From the NCBI GenBank assembly GCA_005786815.1, contig SYDB01000106.1, forward strand, positions 1 to 9,691: a stretch of DNA of 9,691 bases, written 5' to 3'. The notes under the pieces are model-generated. The model made no database searches. It worked only from the letters and a program-made list of their open reading frames with translations, and was not told where the DNA came from. This DNA is from Burkholderiales bacterium (GTDB lineage: Bacteria > Pseudomonadota > Gammaproteobacteria > Burkholderiales > Burkholderiaceae_C). How positions within the stretch are numbered: the stretch's first letter is position 1; each line of letters begins with the position of its first letter. The translations under genes and the position numbers were made by a program. Positions 1 through 6,426 of this stretch are shown here, one piece after another.

Positions 1-1239
1 AAACCAGAGCCTGAAAAGCGCCATACCACCTTTCAATGCATTGTGCGTGCCGATTGACGTGTAGCACCACGCAATTACATCGGAATTTTGTCGAGCGTGA
101 ATTGATCCGCGACTGCAGCGCGTGCGATTGCTGACTATTTTTCGCGCCACACCAATCCCTCTGCCTTAGCTGATTTTCCAAATGTGGATGGCGTAGTCGC
201 TTTGACGCATGGCACGGGTTGCGGTATGGATACCGAAGGCACTGGCATGCAAATTTTGGAGCGCACTTTGGCGGGCTACGCGACGCACGCCAACTTTGCA
301 GGCGCTGTTGTGGTGGGTTTGGGTTGCGAGGCCAATCAACTCAATGCATGGTTAGCGCATAGCGGATTAAAAGAAGGCAGCACCTTGCACACCTTCAATA
401 TCCAAGATACAGGTGGTACGGCTAAAACAGTGGCCAAAGGTATTGAATTTGTGAAACAGATGTTGCCTGCTGCCAATGCAGTACAACGTGTGCCTTGTAG
501 CGCAGAACACATCGTTGTCGGCTTGCAGTGCGGTGGCTCAGACGGTTATTCAGGCATCAGCGCCAATCCCGCATTGGGTGCCGCCGTAGACATACTGGTC
601 GCGCATGGCGGCACTGCCATCTTGAGCGAGACGCCAGAGATTTATGGTGCGGAACATTTGCTCACTCGCCGCGCTGTGCGTCGCGAAGTGGGTGAAAAAT
701 TAGTCCATCGTATTCGCTGGTGGGAGCATTACACCGAGATCAACCAAGGTGAGATGAACAACAACCCCTCGCCTGGCAACAAAGCCGGTGGACTCACCAC
801 GATTTTGGAAAAGTCCTTAGGTGCAGTGGCCAAAGGTGGCACAACCAATTTGCAAGCGGTGTATGAATATGCTGAGCGCGTAGATGCCCACGGCTTTGTG
901 TATATGGACACCCCAGGCTACGATCCCGTGAGTGCAACAGGACAAGTGGCAGGCGGCGCCAACATCATTTGCTTCACGACTGGACGCGGCTCAGCCTATG
1001 GTTGTGCACCGTCGCCTTCACTCAAACTTTCCACCAACACCGCCTTGTGGAAGAAACAAGAAGACGATATGGACATCAACTGCGGTGAGATTGTGGATGG
1101 CACATCGACTGTCCAAGCCATGGGCGAAAAGATTTTTCAAGATATCTTGGATTGCGCATCAGGCAAGCCTAGTAAAAGCGAACAACACGGCTATGGTCAA
1201 AACGAATTTGTGCCTTGGCAAGTTGGCGCTGTGATGTAG
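1..1239 (+). pseudogene. UxaA-family (altronate/galactarate dehydratase-like) gene, 5'-truncated, two in-frame UGA codons
   Basis: Members of this family dehydrate sugar acids such as altronate or galactarate to 2-keto-3-deoxy acids in the cytoplasm, using a metal centre. The reading frame enters at base 1 and stays homologous to the stop at 1237-1239. Visible motifs are RNYIGIL (70-90), HGTGCG (208-225), GLGCE, LQCGGSDGYSG, NPSPGNKAGGL, TTGRGS and INCGEI near the C-terminus. The frame is broken by UGA at 55-57, where the family has Gly (RADGRV), and at 103-105, where it has Cys (VNCSA). Homology continues on both sides of both stops, so a GTG start at 184 is only the uninterrupted remainder (351 residues), not a credible native start. 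The N-terminal SAF domain, if fused, lies before the window. The gene is either a recent pseudogene or carries sequence errors near a contig end. The substrate is uncertain. The beta subunit of sulfolactate sulfo-lyase (SuyB) belongs to the same family and is an alternative. Confidence 0.78.
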
Positions 1240-1273
1240 CTTGGAGGTTTATTCAGTTGCATATCAAACGATA

Positions 1274-1310
1274 GCTTGCTTGTTGCTTGTTGCTTATTGC
1301 TTATTGCTTC
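1274..1310. repeat. Heptamer tandem repeat (GCTTGTT/GCTTATT)
   Basis: Four contiguous 7-base units occupy 1278-1305: two GCTTGTT followed by two GCTTATT. They are flanked by partial units (GCTT at 1274-1277 and GCTTC at 1306-1310). The repeat lies in the 104-base gap between the uxaA-like gene and the Ldh_2 gene and ends 33 bases before the downstream start codon. A seven-base unit is not a multiple of three, and here it is non-coding, so copy-number change would alter leader or promoter spacing rather than a protein. Confidence 0.8.
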
Positions 1311-1343
1311 TACGCTTTTCATCTTTTCTAACCATTCATTTCT

Positions 1344-2411
1344 ATGTCACTAAAAATATCAGCCTCTGAGCTCGAATCCAAAATCACCGCAATATTTGTC
1401 AAAGCAGGCAGCCTGCCTGCAGAAGCCAAACAAGTGGCGAGCAATTTGGTGATGGCCAATTTGAGTGGGCACGACTCGCACGGCGTGGGCATGACACCAC
1501 GTTATGTCGATGCGATTTTGGAAGGCAACTTGAAACCCAATAGCAACGTTGCAATCAAAGTCGATACAGGCATGTTGCTGGGATTGGATGGCCAACAAGG
1601 TTTTGGACAAATCGTTGGCGTGCAAGCGATGGAGTTAGCGTTTGAGCGCGTGGCCCAGCATGGCGCTTGCATCATGACACTCGCAAGCGCACACCATTTG
1701 GGACGTATCGGCCATTACGCGGAGATGGCCGCTGCTAAAGGATGGGTGTCTTTGCATTTTGTAAGTGTTGCATCACGCCCTGTAGTCGCGCCATTTGGCG
1801 GTGGCGATGGTCGCTTTGGCACCAACCCTTGTTGTATCGGAATTCCTATCGGGTATGGCGCGAATGCAAGCGAGCCTTTTGTGCTCGACTTTGCTACCAG
1901 TCGTGTAGCCCAAGGCAAGATGCGTGTAGCGCACAACGAAGGACGCGAAGTTGAACCTGGTACGTTGATCGATGAGCATGGCAATCCCACCAACAAACCC
2001 GGCGTGGTGGTAGTGCCACAAAGCAACGGCAAGATGGGCGCATTGCGCACCTTTGGCGAACACAAAGGTTTTGGCTTGGCAGTTGCTTGTGAGTTGCTTG
2101 GCGGCGCATTGAGTGGTGGCGGCACATGGCACAAAGAAGCCGATGGTCGCCGTGCGGTGATCAACTGCATGTTGACCATCGTGATTGATCCTAAGCGCTT
2201 GGGCACGCAAACCAGTTTTGCAGAAGAAAGTTTGGCCTTTGTCGATTGGTTGCGTGAAAGCCCAGATGCGCCTGACTCCGAAGGCGTAGTGATTGCGGGT
2301 GAACCTGAGCGCCAAGCCCGCGTGGATCGCATGAAAAACGGTATCGTGGTTGACGACGCCACTTGGCAGGAAATTCAAGAAGCGGGGCGGAAACTTGGGA
2401 TGGCTGTTTGA
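1344..2411 (+). CDS. Ldh_2 (malate/L-lactate dehydrogenase) family NAD(P)-dependent oxidoreductase
   Basis: The 355-residue protein matches the usual length of the Ldh_2 family (YbiC, ComC, malate/L-lactate/sulfolactate dehydrogenases). This family oxidises 2-hydroxyacids or reduces 2-oxoacids in the cytoplasm, and its fold differs from classical LDH. Family signatures are SGHDSHGV at 41-48 with His46, ASAHHLGRIGHYAE at 114-127 with the His117/His118 pair, FGTNP at 158-162, LDFATS at 181-186, and GEHKGFGLA at 238-246 in the cofactor and substrate region. Start: ATG at 1344 gives the standard N-terminus (ISASELESKI). No Shine-Dalgarno is visible; the leader is pyrimidine-rich. It follows the uxaA-like gene in the same direction, which suggests shared hydroxy-acid or sugar-acid catabolism. 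The substrate cannot be read from sequence: malate, lactate, ureidoglycolate and (R)-sulfolactate enzymes all belong here. Its stop is 38 bases from the convergent slmA stop, and I see no convincing intrinsic terminator between them. Confidence 0.9.
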   Translation: MSLKISASELESKITAIFVKAGSLPAEAKQVASNLVMANLSGHDSHGVGMTPRYVDAILEGNLKPNSNVAIKVDTGMLLGLDGQQGFGQIVGVQAMELAFERVAQHGACIMTLASAHHLGRIGHYAEMAAAKGWVSLHFVSVASRPVVAPFGGGDGRFGTNPCCIGIPIGYGANASEPFVLDFATSRVAQGKMRVAHNEGREVEPGTLIDEHGNPTNKPGVVVVPQSNGKMGALRTFGEHKGFGLAVACELLGGALSGGGTWHKEADGRRAVINCMLTIVIDPKRLGTQTSFAEESLAFVDWLRESPDAPDSEGVVIAGEPERQARVDRMKNGIVVDDATWQEIQEAGRKLGMAV

Positions 2412-2449
2412 TACATTAGGAAGCTGCTCTGGCTTAAGCGGCTAATCAA

Positions 2450-3112
2450 TTACCCAACCAGTAATTTCAAAGCCACATCCAAATGCTCCAGCGGCGAGCG
2501 TTTAAAGCCTGAACGGGCGAAGCGTTGCAAATTTCCTAAGGCCAAGGCCACCATCGCTGATGCGCGGGCATTGGCGTCCACTGTTGGAGTGGGTGACTGA
2601 CGAGCCTCAGCAGCAGAACGCAAAACTTGGCGCAACGCCGATTCGATACGGTCAAAGAATTGGTTCATGCGTTGGTGCAAGCGGTCGTTCTCGAATACTA
2701 AGGCATCGCCCACCATGACGCGGCACATGCCGGGGTTTTTCTCGCCAAACTGCAAGAGCACGGTCACCATATGCGCCGCTTTTTGAGCACCATCGCCTTC
2801 TTTGTCAGCAATTTGGTTGATCAGGGTAAAAACCGCTTGTTCGATAAAGTCGATCAAGCCTTCGAACATTTGGGCTTTGCTAGCAAAGTGGCGGTACAAA
2901 GCCGCCTTGCTCACGCCTAGTTTGGAAGCCAACAATGCAGTGGTCACCCGTTCTGCGCCAGGTTGTTCGAGCATTTGCGCCAGCGTTTGCAAAATTTGCG
3001 TACGGCGCTCGCCAGGTTTCATACGCTGGCGTTTGGCAGTGTCTGCATCTACTGCAGAAGTTCCGGTGTTAGGGTATTGCTGGTTTACCGATGGATCTTG
3101 CGCGTCAGACAT
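2450..3112 (-). CDS. slmA: SlmA-type nucleoid occlusion factor (TetR fold)
   Basis: This 220-residue TetR-family protein matches SlmA, which binds specific chromosomal sites and blocks FtsZ ring assembly over the nucleoid. The N-terminal helix-turn-helix is clear: RRTQILQTLAQML at 36-48, then TTALLASKLGVSKAALYRHF at 57-76, followed by KAQMFEGLIDFIE. The C-terminal half carries the SlmA pattern GEKNPGMCRVMVGDALVFENDRL and NQFFDRIESALRQVLR, close to the FtsZ-binding SlmA of gammaproteobacteria. It is about 20 residues longer than E. coli SlmA because of a Gln/Asp/Thr-rich N-terminal tail, probably disordered. ATG at 3112 is the likely start, but a start nearer Met31 (MKPGERR) cannot be excluded. 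It lies 30 bases after argB on the same strand and is likely the last gene of the NYN-argB-slmA unit. The argB-slmA adjacency is familiar in Burkholderiales. Whether it acts in nucleoid occlusion in this lineage is inferred from homology. Confidence 0.9.
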   Translation of the reverse strand: MSDAQDPSVNQQYPNTGTSAVDADTAKRQRMKPGERRTQILQTLAQMLEQPGAERVTTALLASKLGVSKAALYRHFASKAQMFEGLIDFIEQAVFTLINQIADKEGDGAQKAAHMVTVLLQFGEKNPGMCRVMVGDALVFENDRLHQRMNQFFDRIESALRQVLRSAAEARQSPTPTVDANARASAMVALALGNLQRFARSGFKRSPLEHLDVALKLLVG

Positions 3113-3120
3113 ATCAAGTG

Positions 3121-3138
3121 CGCGCGTGGCTTCGCGCG
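3121..3138 (-). other. GC-only hairpin just upstream of slmA start
   Basis: CGCGCG at 3121-3126 and CGCGCG at 3133-3138 form a six-base-pair GC stem around a six-base loop. It occupies most of the argB-slmA gap and ends eight bases before the slmA ATG on the minus strand, where a ribosome binding site would sit. No T-run follows on either strand, so it is not an intrinsic terminator. It could control slmA translation or mark an RNA processing site. The stem is short and CGCGCG is self-complementary, so chance is possible. Confidence 0.45.
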
Positions 3139-3142
3139 AGAG

Positions 3143-4015
3143 TTAGTGCGAACGTATCATGGTACCGAAAGCTTGTTCGGTCAAGACCTCGAGCAATATC
3201 GCGTGGGGTACGCGTCCGTCAATGATGTGTACGGCATTTACGCCGCTCTTGGCAGCATCTAGAGCGCCAGCGATTTTGGGGATCATGCCACCGCTGATGG
3301 TGCCATCTGCGCACAATTCGTCAATTTCGCGGGGTGTGAGCTCTGTCAGCAAGTCCCCGTCTTTGTTCAAAACGCCTCGGATATTGGTAAGCATCAACAA
3401 TTTTTCTGCCTGCAACACGGTTGCCAACTTTGCAGCGACCACATCGGCGTTGATGTTGTAGCTCTCGTTGTTCTCGCCAAAGCCGATGGGGCTGACCACG
3501 GGAATGAATGCGTCGTCTTGCAAGGCCTTCACCACGCTGGGGTCGATGCTGACAATGTCACCCACCTGCCCCACGTCGTATTCTTTGTTCGGGTCGTGGC
3601 TGTCATGCACCACCAATTTGCGGGCGCGGATCATGGCGCCGTCTCTTCCGGTCAAGCCAACCGCCTTACCGCCGGCCTGGTTAATCAGGCCGACGATGTC
3701 TTGTTGCACTTCGCCGCCCAAAACCCACTCCACCACTTCCATGGTTTCGGCGTCTGTGACGCGCATGCCTTCAATGAACTCGCCTTTTTTGCCCAATCGT
3801 TGCAAGAGGCCCTCAATTTGGGGGCCTCCGCCGTGAACGACCACCGGGTTCATGCCCACGAGCTTGAGCAAGACCACGTCTTCGGCAAACGCTTTTTGCA
3901 AAGCGGGGTCGGTCATAGCGTTGCCGCCGTATTTGATGACCAAGGTTTTGCCGTGGAACTTACGGATGTACGGCAGTGCTTGCGCGAGGATTTCTGCAGA
4001 GTTGAGCGTGCTCAT
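3143..4015 (-). CDS. argB: Acetylglutamate kinase
   Basis: ArgB phosphorylates N-acetyl-L-glutamate with ATP, the second step of arginine biosynthesis in the cytoplasm. The 290-residue protein has all main signatures: KYGGNAM with Lys28, VVHGGGPQI at 59-67, GMRVTD with Arg85, the acetylglutamate-binding NINAD at 187-191, and GGMIPK with Lys247 near the C-terminus. Two features match the arginine-feedback-inhibited hexameric class: an N-terminal helix (residues about 4-20, [11 protein letters not shown]) before the kinase core, and a C-terminal segment ending in EQAFGTMI. Feedback control is therefore inferred. ATG at 4015 is chosen because it starts exactly at that N-terminal helix. It lies 33 bases after the NYN-domain gene and 30 before slmA, all on the minus strand, so co-transcription is likely. 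Confidence 0.98.
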   Translation of the reverse strand: MSTLNSAEILAQALPYIRKFHGKTLVIKYGGNAMTDPALQKAFAEDVVLLKLVGMNPVVVHGGGPQIEGLLQRLGKKGEFIEGMRVTDAETMEVVEWVLGGEVQQDIVGLINQAGGKAVGLTGRDGAMIRARKLVVHDSHDPNKEYDVGQVGDIVSIDPSVVKALQDDAFIPVVSPIGFGENNESYNINADVVAAKLATVLQAEKLLMLTNIRGVLNKDGDLLTELTPREIDELCADGTISGGMIPKIAGALDAAKSGVNAVHIIDGRVPHAILLEVLTEQAFGTMIRSH

Positions 4016-4035
4016 GGGTGACCCGTTGGCTAAAA

Positions 4036-4053
4036 ACTAATCTAAATATTAGT
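4036..4053. other. AT-rich inverted repeat over the NYN-gene stop codon
   Basis: ACTAAT (4036-4041) and ATTAGT (4048-4053) are perfect inverted copies around a six-base spacer. They lie between the NYN-domain gene and argB and overlap the TAA stop at 4051-4049. The stem is weak and has no following T-run on the minus strand, so it is unlikely to terminate. It may be chance or a minor RNA element. Confidence 0.3.
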
Positions 4054-4912
4054 CGATGTGCTCCGCAGGAACAGGCGGTGTTGGCTCGACATTGGCAAGT
4101 GGCCCTAAGACCTTCTCGCGCACCATCTCGCGCAGCATTTTTTTCTCTTGGAAGCTCAAAGCGCGCTCTAACACTTTGCGCACGCCTAACAACAACTGGC
4201 GATCCACTTCTTGGGGAATACCGCGGGTGTTGTGCAGCTCTTCACGCAGTTCTTCGCGCAAATCTTCGGGTTCTTCGTCCCACCAGGTCTGGATGACGGT
4301 AGTAAGTTGCTCGCGCAGTTGCTCTGGATCCACCGGCGCTTTGGGCTCGCCGCCATGGCGGGGTTTTGCGCCTTGGCGTGAAGCCTCTTCGCTCAAGACG
4401 ACGCGGTGGTCGGCTTGGGACAGCAAACGCGCCCAACCTGGATCGTCACGGTTGAGTTGGCTCATATTGCGGGCGGCTTCGTCGGCTAACAAATGCACGA
4501 CCACGCCATGCAACTGGGCTTCGTCGATGATGCTGAGCAAGCGCTCGTCGTCACTGCCGATCAACAAATGCGCACAGGCTTCGCGCTCAGCAAGGCGCTT
4601 CATGTCTGCGCCCATCGCGCGCAACATGGACAAACCACCGTCTTGGCCATGGGGCAACACAGCGCGGGTGACTTGGGCGTCGACCGCTTGGTCGTCGGGT
4701 GTATCGGTGGACCAATAAATTCGGCGCAAGTTGACGTCTAGGCCATGGTTAGCCGTGGCGCTACCAAGCAAGGCTTGCAGATGCGGGCGGACGGCCTCTT
4801 GGCTGCCATCGGTATTACCTTGTAGCCACGCTAAAAAACGGGCATCAATGAGTGCGATACAAGATTCGGCGGCGCCATGCGACGCGCCACGCTGTGAGTT
4901 TTGACGTTTCAT
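4049..4912 (-). CDS. NYN-domain (PIN-like fold) putative nuclease, first gene of the argB-slmA unit
   Basis: From the ATG at 4912 this is a 287-residue protein. Residues about 18-145 have the layout of an NYN (LabA-like, PIN-like) domain: a hydrophobic strand with an acidic end (CIALIDARF, Asp23), a strand with RRIYWSTD at 63-70, MGADMKRLAE with Asp103, and HLLIGSDDERLLSIIDEAQLHGVVVHLL at 115-142, where Asp121/Asp122 sit at the family's SGDSD position. Such acids bind metal in related RNases, so RNA cleavage is inferred. The C-terminal half (about 195-270) is strongly charged and helical, rich in Glu, Arg and Leu (EELREELHNTRG, EKKMLREMVREKVLG), probably a coiled-coil or interaction region. 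No signal peptide or membrane segment is seen, so it should be cytoplasmic. A TTG start at 4957 would add 15 residues, but it falls inside a terminator-like hairpin, so ATG 4912 is preferred. No good Shine-Dalgarno precedes it. The biological role is unknown. Confidence 0.75.
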   Translation of the reverse strand: MKRQNSQRGASHGAAESCIALIDARFLAWLQGNTDGSQEAVRPHLQALLGSATANHGLDVNLRRIYWSTDTPDDQAVDAQVTRAVLPHGQDGGLSMLRAMGADMKRLAEREACAHLLIGSDDERLLSIIDEAQLHGVVVHLLADEAARNMSQLNRDDPGWARLLSQADHRVVLSEEASRQGAKPRHGGEPKAPVDPEQLREQLTTVIQTWWDEEPEDLREELREELHNTRGIPQEVDRQLLLGVRKVLERALSFQEKKMLREMVREKVLGPLANVEPTPPVPAEHID

Positions 4913-4934
4913 GAAATAAAAAGAAAGAGTAAGT

Positions 4935-4982
4935 GAATAAAAACTGTTGGTGGCCAAGCTAATAGTGCTTGGGCGCCAACAG
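4935..4982 (-). terminator. Intrinsic-terminator-like hairpin in the 5' leader of the NYN-argB-slmA unit
   Basis: Arms 4944-4959 and 4967-4982 pair over 16 positions with two mismatches, around a seven-base loop (4960-4966). Read on the minus strand, the stem is followed at once by TTTTTATT (4943-4936), the classic shape of a Rho-independent terminator. The T-run on the plus-strand side is weaker. No minus-strand gene exists upstream in this window, because galE diverges from here, so it is not an ordinary gene-end terminator. It lies 31 bases before the ATG at 4912 and could be an attenuator or a block to antisense transcription from galE. Confidence 0.7.
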
Positions 4983-4987
4983 CGGTT

Positions 4988-4993
4988 ATTTTA
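4988..4993 (-). promoter_or_regulatory. Possible -10 element for the NYN-argB-slmA unit
   Basis: TAAAAT on the minus strand (4993-4988) matches the sigma70 -10 consensus at five of six positions. A start about seven bases downstream would begin the transcript right at the terminator-like hairpin. No good -35 hexamer is seen 16-18 bases upstream, so this is tentative. Confidence 0.25.
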
Positions 4994-5066
4994 AAGGCTT
5001 GCGCAGCCCTGCAGACGATAATTACTCAAATTCTTAGTAACTACCACTTTTCCTAGCTTTTTTAGC

Positions 5067-6089
5067 ATGACTCTTCCCATTTTGATCACTGGCGGACTTG
5101 GCTTTATCGGCTCGCATACCGCAGTGGTGTTGGCCGAAGCGGGTGTGCCGATCGTGATTTTGGACAACCAAAGTAATAGCAGCCCTAAAGTGCTCGACAG
5201 ATTGGCGAAGTTGGATGTGCATCCGTTGGAATATGTGCATGCCGATGTGCGCGACACGCAAGCTTTGGACGCCTTGTTTGGTCGCCACACATTTGGCGGG
5301 GTCATCCACTTTGCCGGACTCAAAGCGGTGGGTGAATCGGTAGCGCAACCTTTGCGCTATTTAGACAACAACGTGTTGGGGACCCTCCATTTGTTGCAAG
5401 CCATGGAACGCGCCAATGTGCGGCGTATTGTTTTCAGCTCGTCTGCCACGGTGTACGGCGACCCTGCCGTAGTCCCGATTCCTGAAACTGCCCCACTCAC
5501 AGCCACCAATCCCTACGGTCGCAGCAAACTCATGTGCGAAGACGCGTTGCGCGAATTGTTTGCGGCAGACCCACGCTGGCAGATTGCCATCTTGCGTTAT
5601 TTCAACCCAGTGGGGGCGCATGAGAGCGGCTTGATTGGTGAGTCACCCAATGGCGTACCTAACAACTTGATGCCCTACATCACGCAGGTCGCTTCTGGGC
5701 AACGGGACTATCTGCAGATATTTGGCAACGACTATTCGACGCCCGATGGCACTGGGGTGCGCGACTATTTGCATGTGATGGATTTGGCGCAAGGACATTT
5801 GGCGGCTTTGCGCTCTTTGGCCTCTGATATGCCAAAACTGCTCACGGTTAACTTAGGTACGGGTCAGGGTGTCAGCGTGTTGGAAATGGTGAACACCTTT
5901 GCACGGGTCAATAGCGTTCAGATTCCCCATCGGTTTGTGCCACGTCGGGCCGGCGATGTGGCGCAATGTTTGGCTGATCCGCAGCTTGCTAAGCAAGTGC
6001 TTAATTGGCAAACCGAGCTTTCACTAGAAAGTATGTGTCGGGATGCTTGGCGATGGCAAACCATGAATCCACTGGGGTTTGCTTCTTAA
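5067..6089 (+). CDS. galE: UDP-glucose 4-epimerase
   Basis: GalE interconverts UDP-glucose and UDP-galactose with tightly bound NAD, as an extended short-chain dehydrogenase in the cytoplasm. It supplies galactosyl units for lipopolysaccharide and exopolysaccharide. The 340 residues are the standard length. Visible are the Rossmann motif TGGLGFIGSH (8-17), HFAGLKAVGESV (81-92), SSSATVYG (124-131) with the catalytic Ser, the catalytic NPYGRSK with Tyr150 and Lys154, RYFNPVGAH, and the substrate-binding GNDYSTPDGTGVRDYLHVMDLAQGH. The motif with ATP-independent NAD retention is typical of true GalE rather than of dTDP-glucose dehydratases. The ATG at 5067 gives the exact family N-terminus. It has no Shine-Dalgarno and is preceded by a T-rich stretch. 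It diverges from the NYN-argB-slmA unit. Downstream, in the same direction, are two toxin-antitoxin modules and a glycosyltransferase fusion that probably consumes its product. Confidence 0.97.
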   Translation: MTLPILITGGLGFIGSHTAVVLAEAGVPIVILDNQSNSSPKVLDRLAKLDVHPLEYVHADVRDTQALDALFGRHTFGGVIHFAGLKAVGESVAQPLRYLDNNVLGTLHLLQAMERANVRRIVFSSSATVYGDPAVVPIPETAPLTATNPYGRSKLMCEDALRELFAADPRWQIAILRYFNPVGAHESGLIGESPNGVPNNLMPYITQVASGQRDYLQIFGNDYSTPDGTGVRDYLHVMDLAQGHLAALRSLASDMPKLLTVNLGTGQGVSVLEMVNTFARVNSVQIPHRFVPRRAGDVAQCLADPQLAKQVLNWQTELSLESMCRDAWRWQTMNPLGFAS

Positions 6090-6096
6090 ATTTGTA

Positions 6097-6125
6097 TTGA
6101 CGAACGATATACATAGGCGTAGAAT
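6097..6125 (+). promoter_or_regulatory. Sigma70-type promoter of the DUF1778/GNAT toxin-antitoxin module
   Basis: TTGACG at 6097-6102 and TAGAAT at 6120-6125 are separated by exactly 17 bases; each matches the sigma70 consensus at five of six positions. The distance to the antitoxin ATG at 6157 leaves a leader of about 25 bases. It begins right after the galE stop, so the module can be expressed independently of galE. Confidence 0.7.
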
Positions 6126-6134
6126 TTGCATATC
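6106..6134. promoter_or_regulatory. Imperfect palindrome over the toxin-antitoxin promoter, candidate operator
   Basis: GATATAC (6106-6112) and GCATATC (6128-6134) are inverted copies matching at six of seven positions, centred on the first base of the -10 hexamer. Ribbon-helix-helix antitoxins of this class, alone or with their toxin, commonly bind such sites to repress their own promoter. The assignment is inferred from position and symmetry only. Confidence 0.4.
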
Positions 6135-6156
6135 TAACGTCTACACAAGGGTCTTT

Positions 6157-6426
6157 ATGCGTGATGCTGCCATCAACCTCAGGGCGTTGCCACAGCAACG
6201 CGATTTAATCGACCATGCCGCCCAGTTACTGGGCAAAAATCGTTCAGACTTCATGCTCGAAGCCGCATGTGATAGAGCGCAGTCCGTTTTATTGGATCAG
6301 GTTTTTTTCTCTCTTGATCACGACAAATTCAAAGCTTTTACTGCGATGATAGACGAGCCGACACAAGTTAATGCGGGTCTTGAACGACTGCTTGCTGTTC
6401 ATGCGCCTTGGACGGCTGGTCCATGA
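6157..6426 (+). CDS. DUF1778 (TacA-type) ribbon-helix-helix antitoxin
   Basis: This 89-residue protein is a DUF1778 antitoxin: it neutralises the adjacent acetyltransferase toxin and binds its own promoter. Residues about 4-45 form the ribbon-helix-helix part (INLRALPQQRDLIDHAAQLLGKNRSDFMLEAA shows the family pattern INLR..., QRDLID.AA, GK.RSDFMLEAA). Residues 50-85 (LLDQVFFSLDHDKFKAF followed by a short tail ending in APW) are the toxin-wrapping region. The ATG at 6157 is chosen over earlier in-frame codons because it begins the domain, and AAGGG at 6147-6151 is a ribosome binding site at good spacing. Its stop overlaps the toxin start by four bases (ATGA), which indicates translational coupling. 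Promoter and candidate operator lie directly upstream. Confidence 0.92.
   Translation: MRDAAINLRALPQQRDLIDHAAQLLGKNRSDFMLEAACDRAQSVLLDQVFFSLDHDKFKAFTAMIDEPTQVNAGLERLLAVHAPWTAGP

Noticed and set aside
55..105. In-frame UGA at a conserved Cys position as possible selenocysteine
   Set aside because: A second UGA 48 bases upstream replaces a Gly, which selenocysteine does not explain, and I see no selenocysteine insertion hairpin right after either UGA. Mutation or sequence error is simpler.
1257..1274. Tiny frame TTG to TAG after GGAGG (1243-1247) as a leader peptide
   Set aside because: It would encode only five residues with no run of regulatory codons and no attenuator behind it; the GGAGG is likely chance next to the preceding stop.
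1715..2362. Long minus-strand open frames opposite the Ldh_2 gene
   Set aside because: They are fully antisense to a clearly conserved gene, have no recognisable domain and low-quality composition (Ser, Pro, Cys, Thr rich).
2412..2449. Bidirectional terminator between the convergent Ldh_2 and slmA genes
   Set aside because: Only short stems such as AAGC/GCTT can be formed and no T-run follows on either strand.
3518..4021. 167-codon plus-strand open frame opposite argB
   Set aside because: It is antisense to argB, is His/Ala rich with no family pattern, and mirrors the codon structure of argB.
4913..4957. TTG at 4957 as the start of the NYN-domain gene
   Set aside because: It falls inside the terminator-like hairpin, adds 15 residues of no family character, and ATG 4912 directly precedes a sensible N-terminus.
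4999..5022. galE promoter from TTGCGC (4999-5004) and GATAAT (5017-5022)
   Set aside because: The spacer is only 12 bases, too short for sigma70, and no better -35 lies 16-18 bases before GATAAT.
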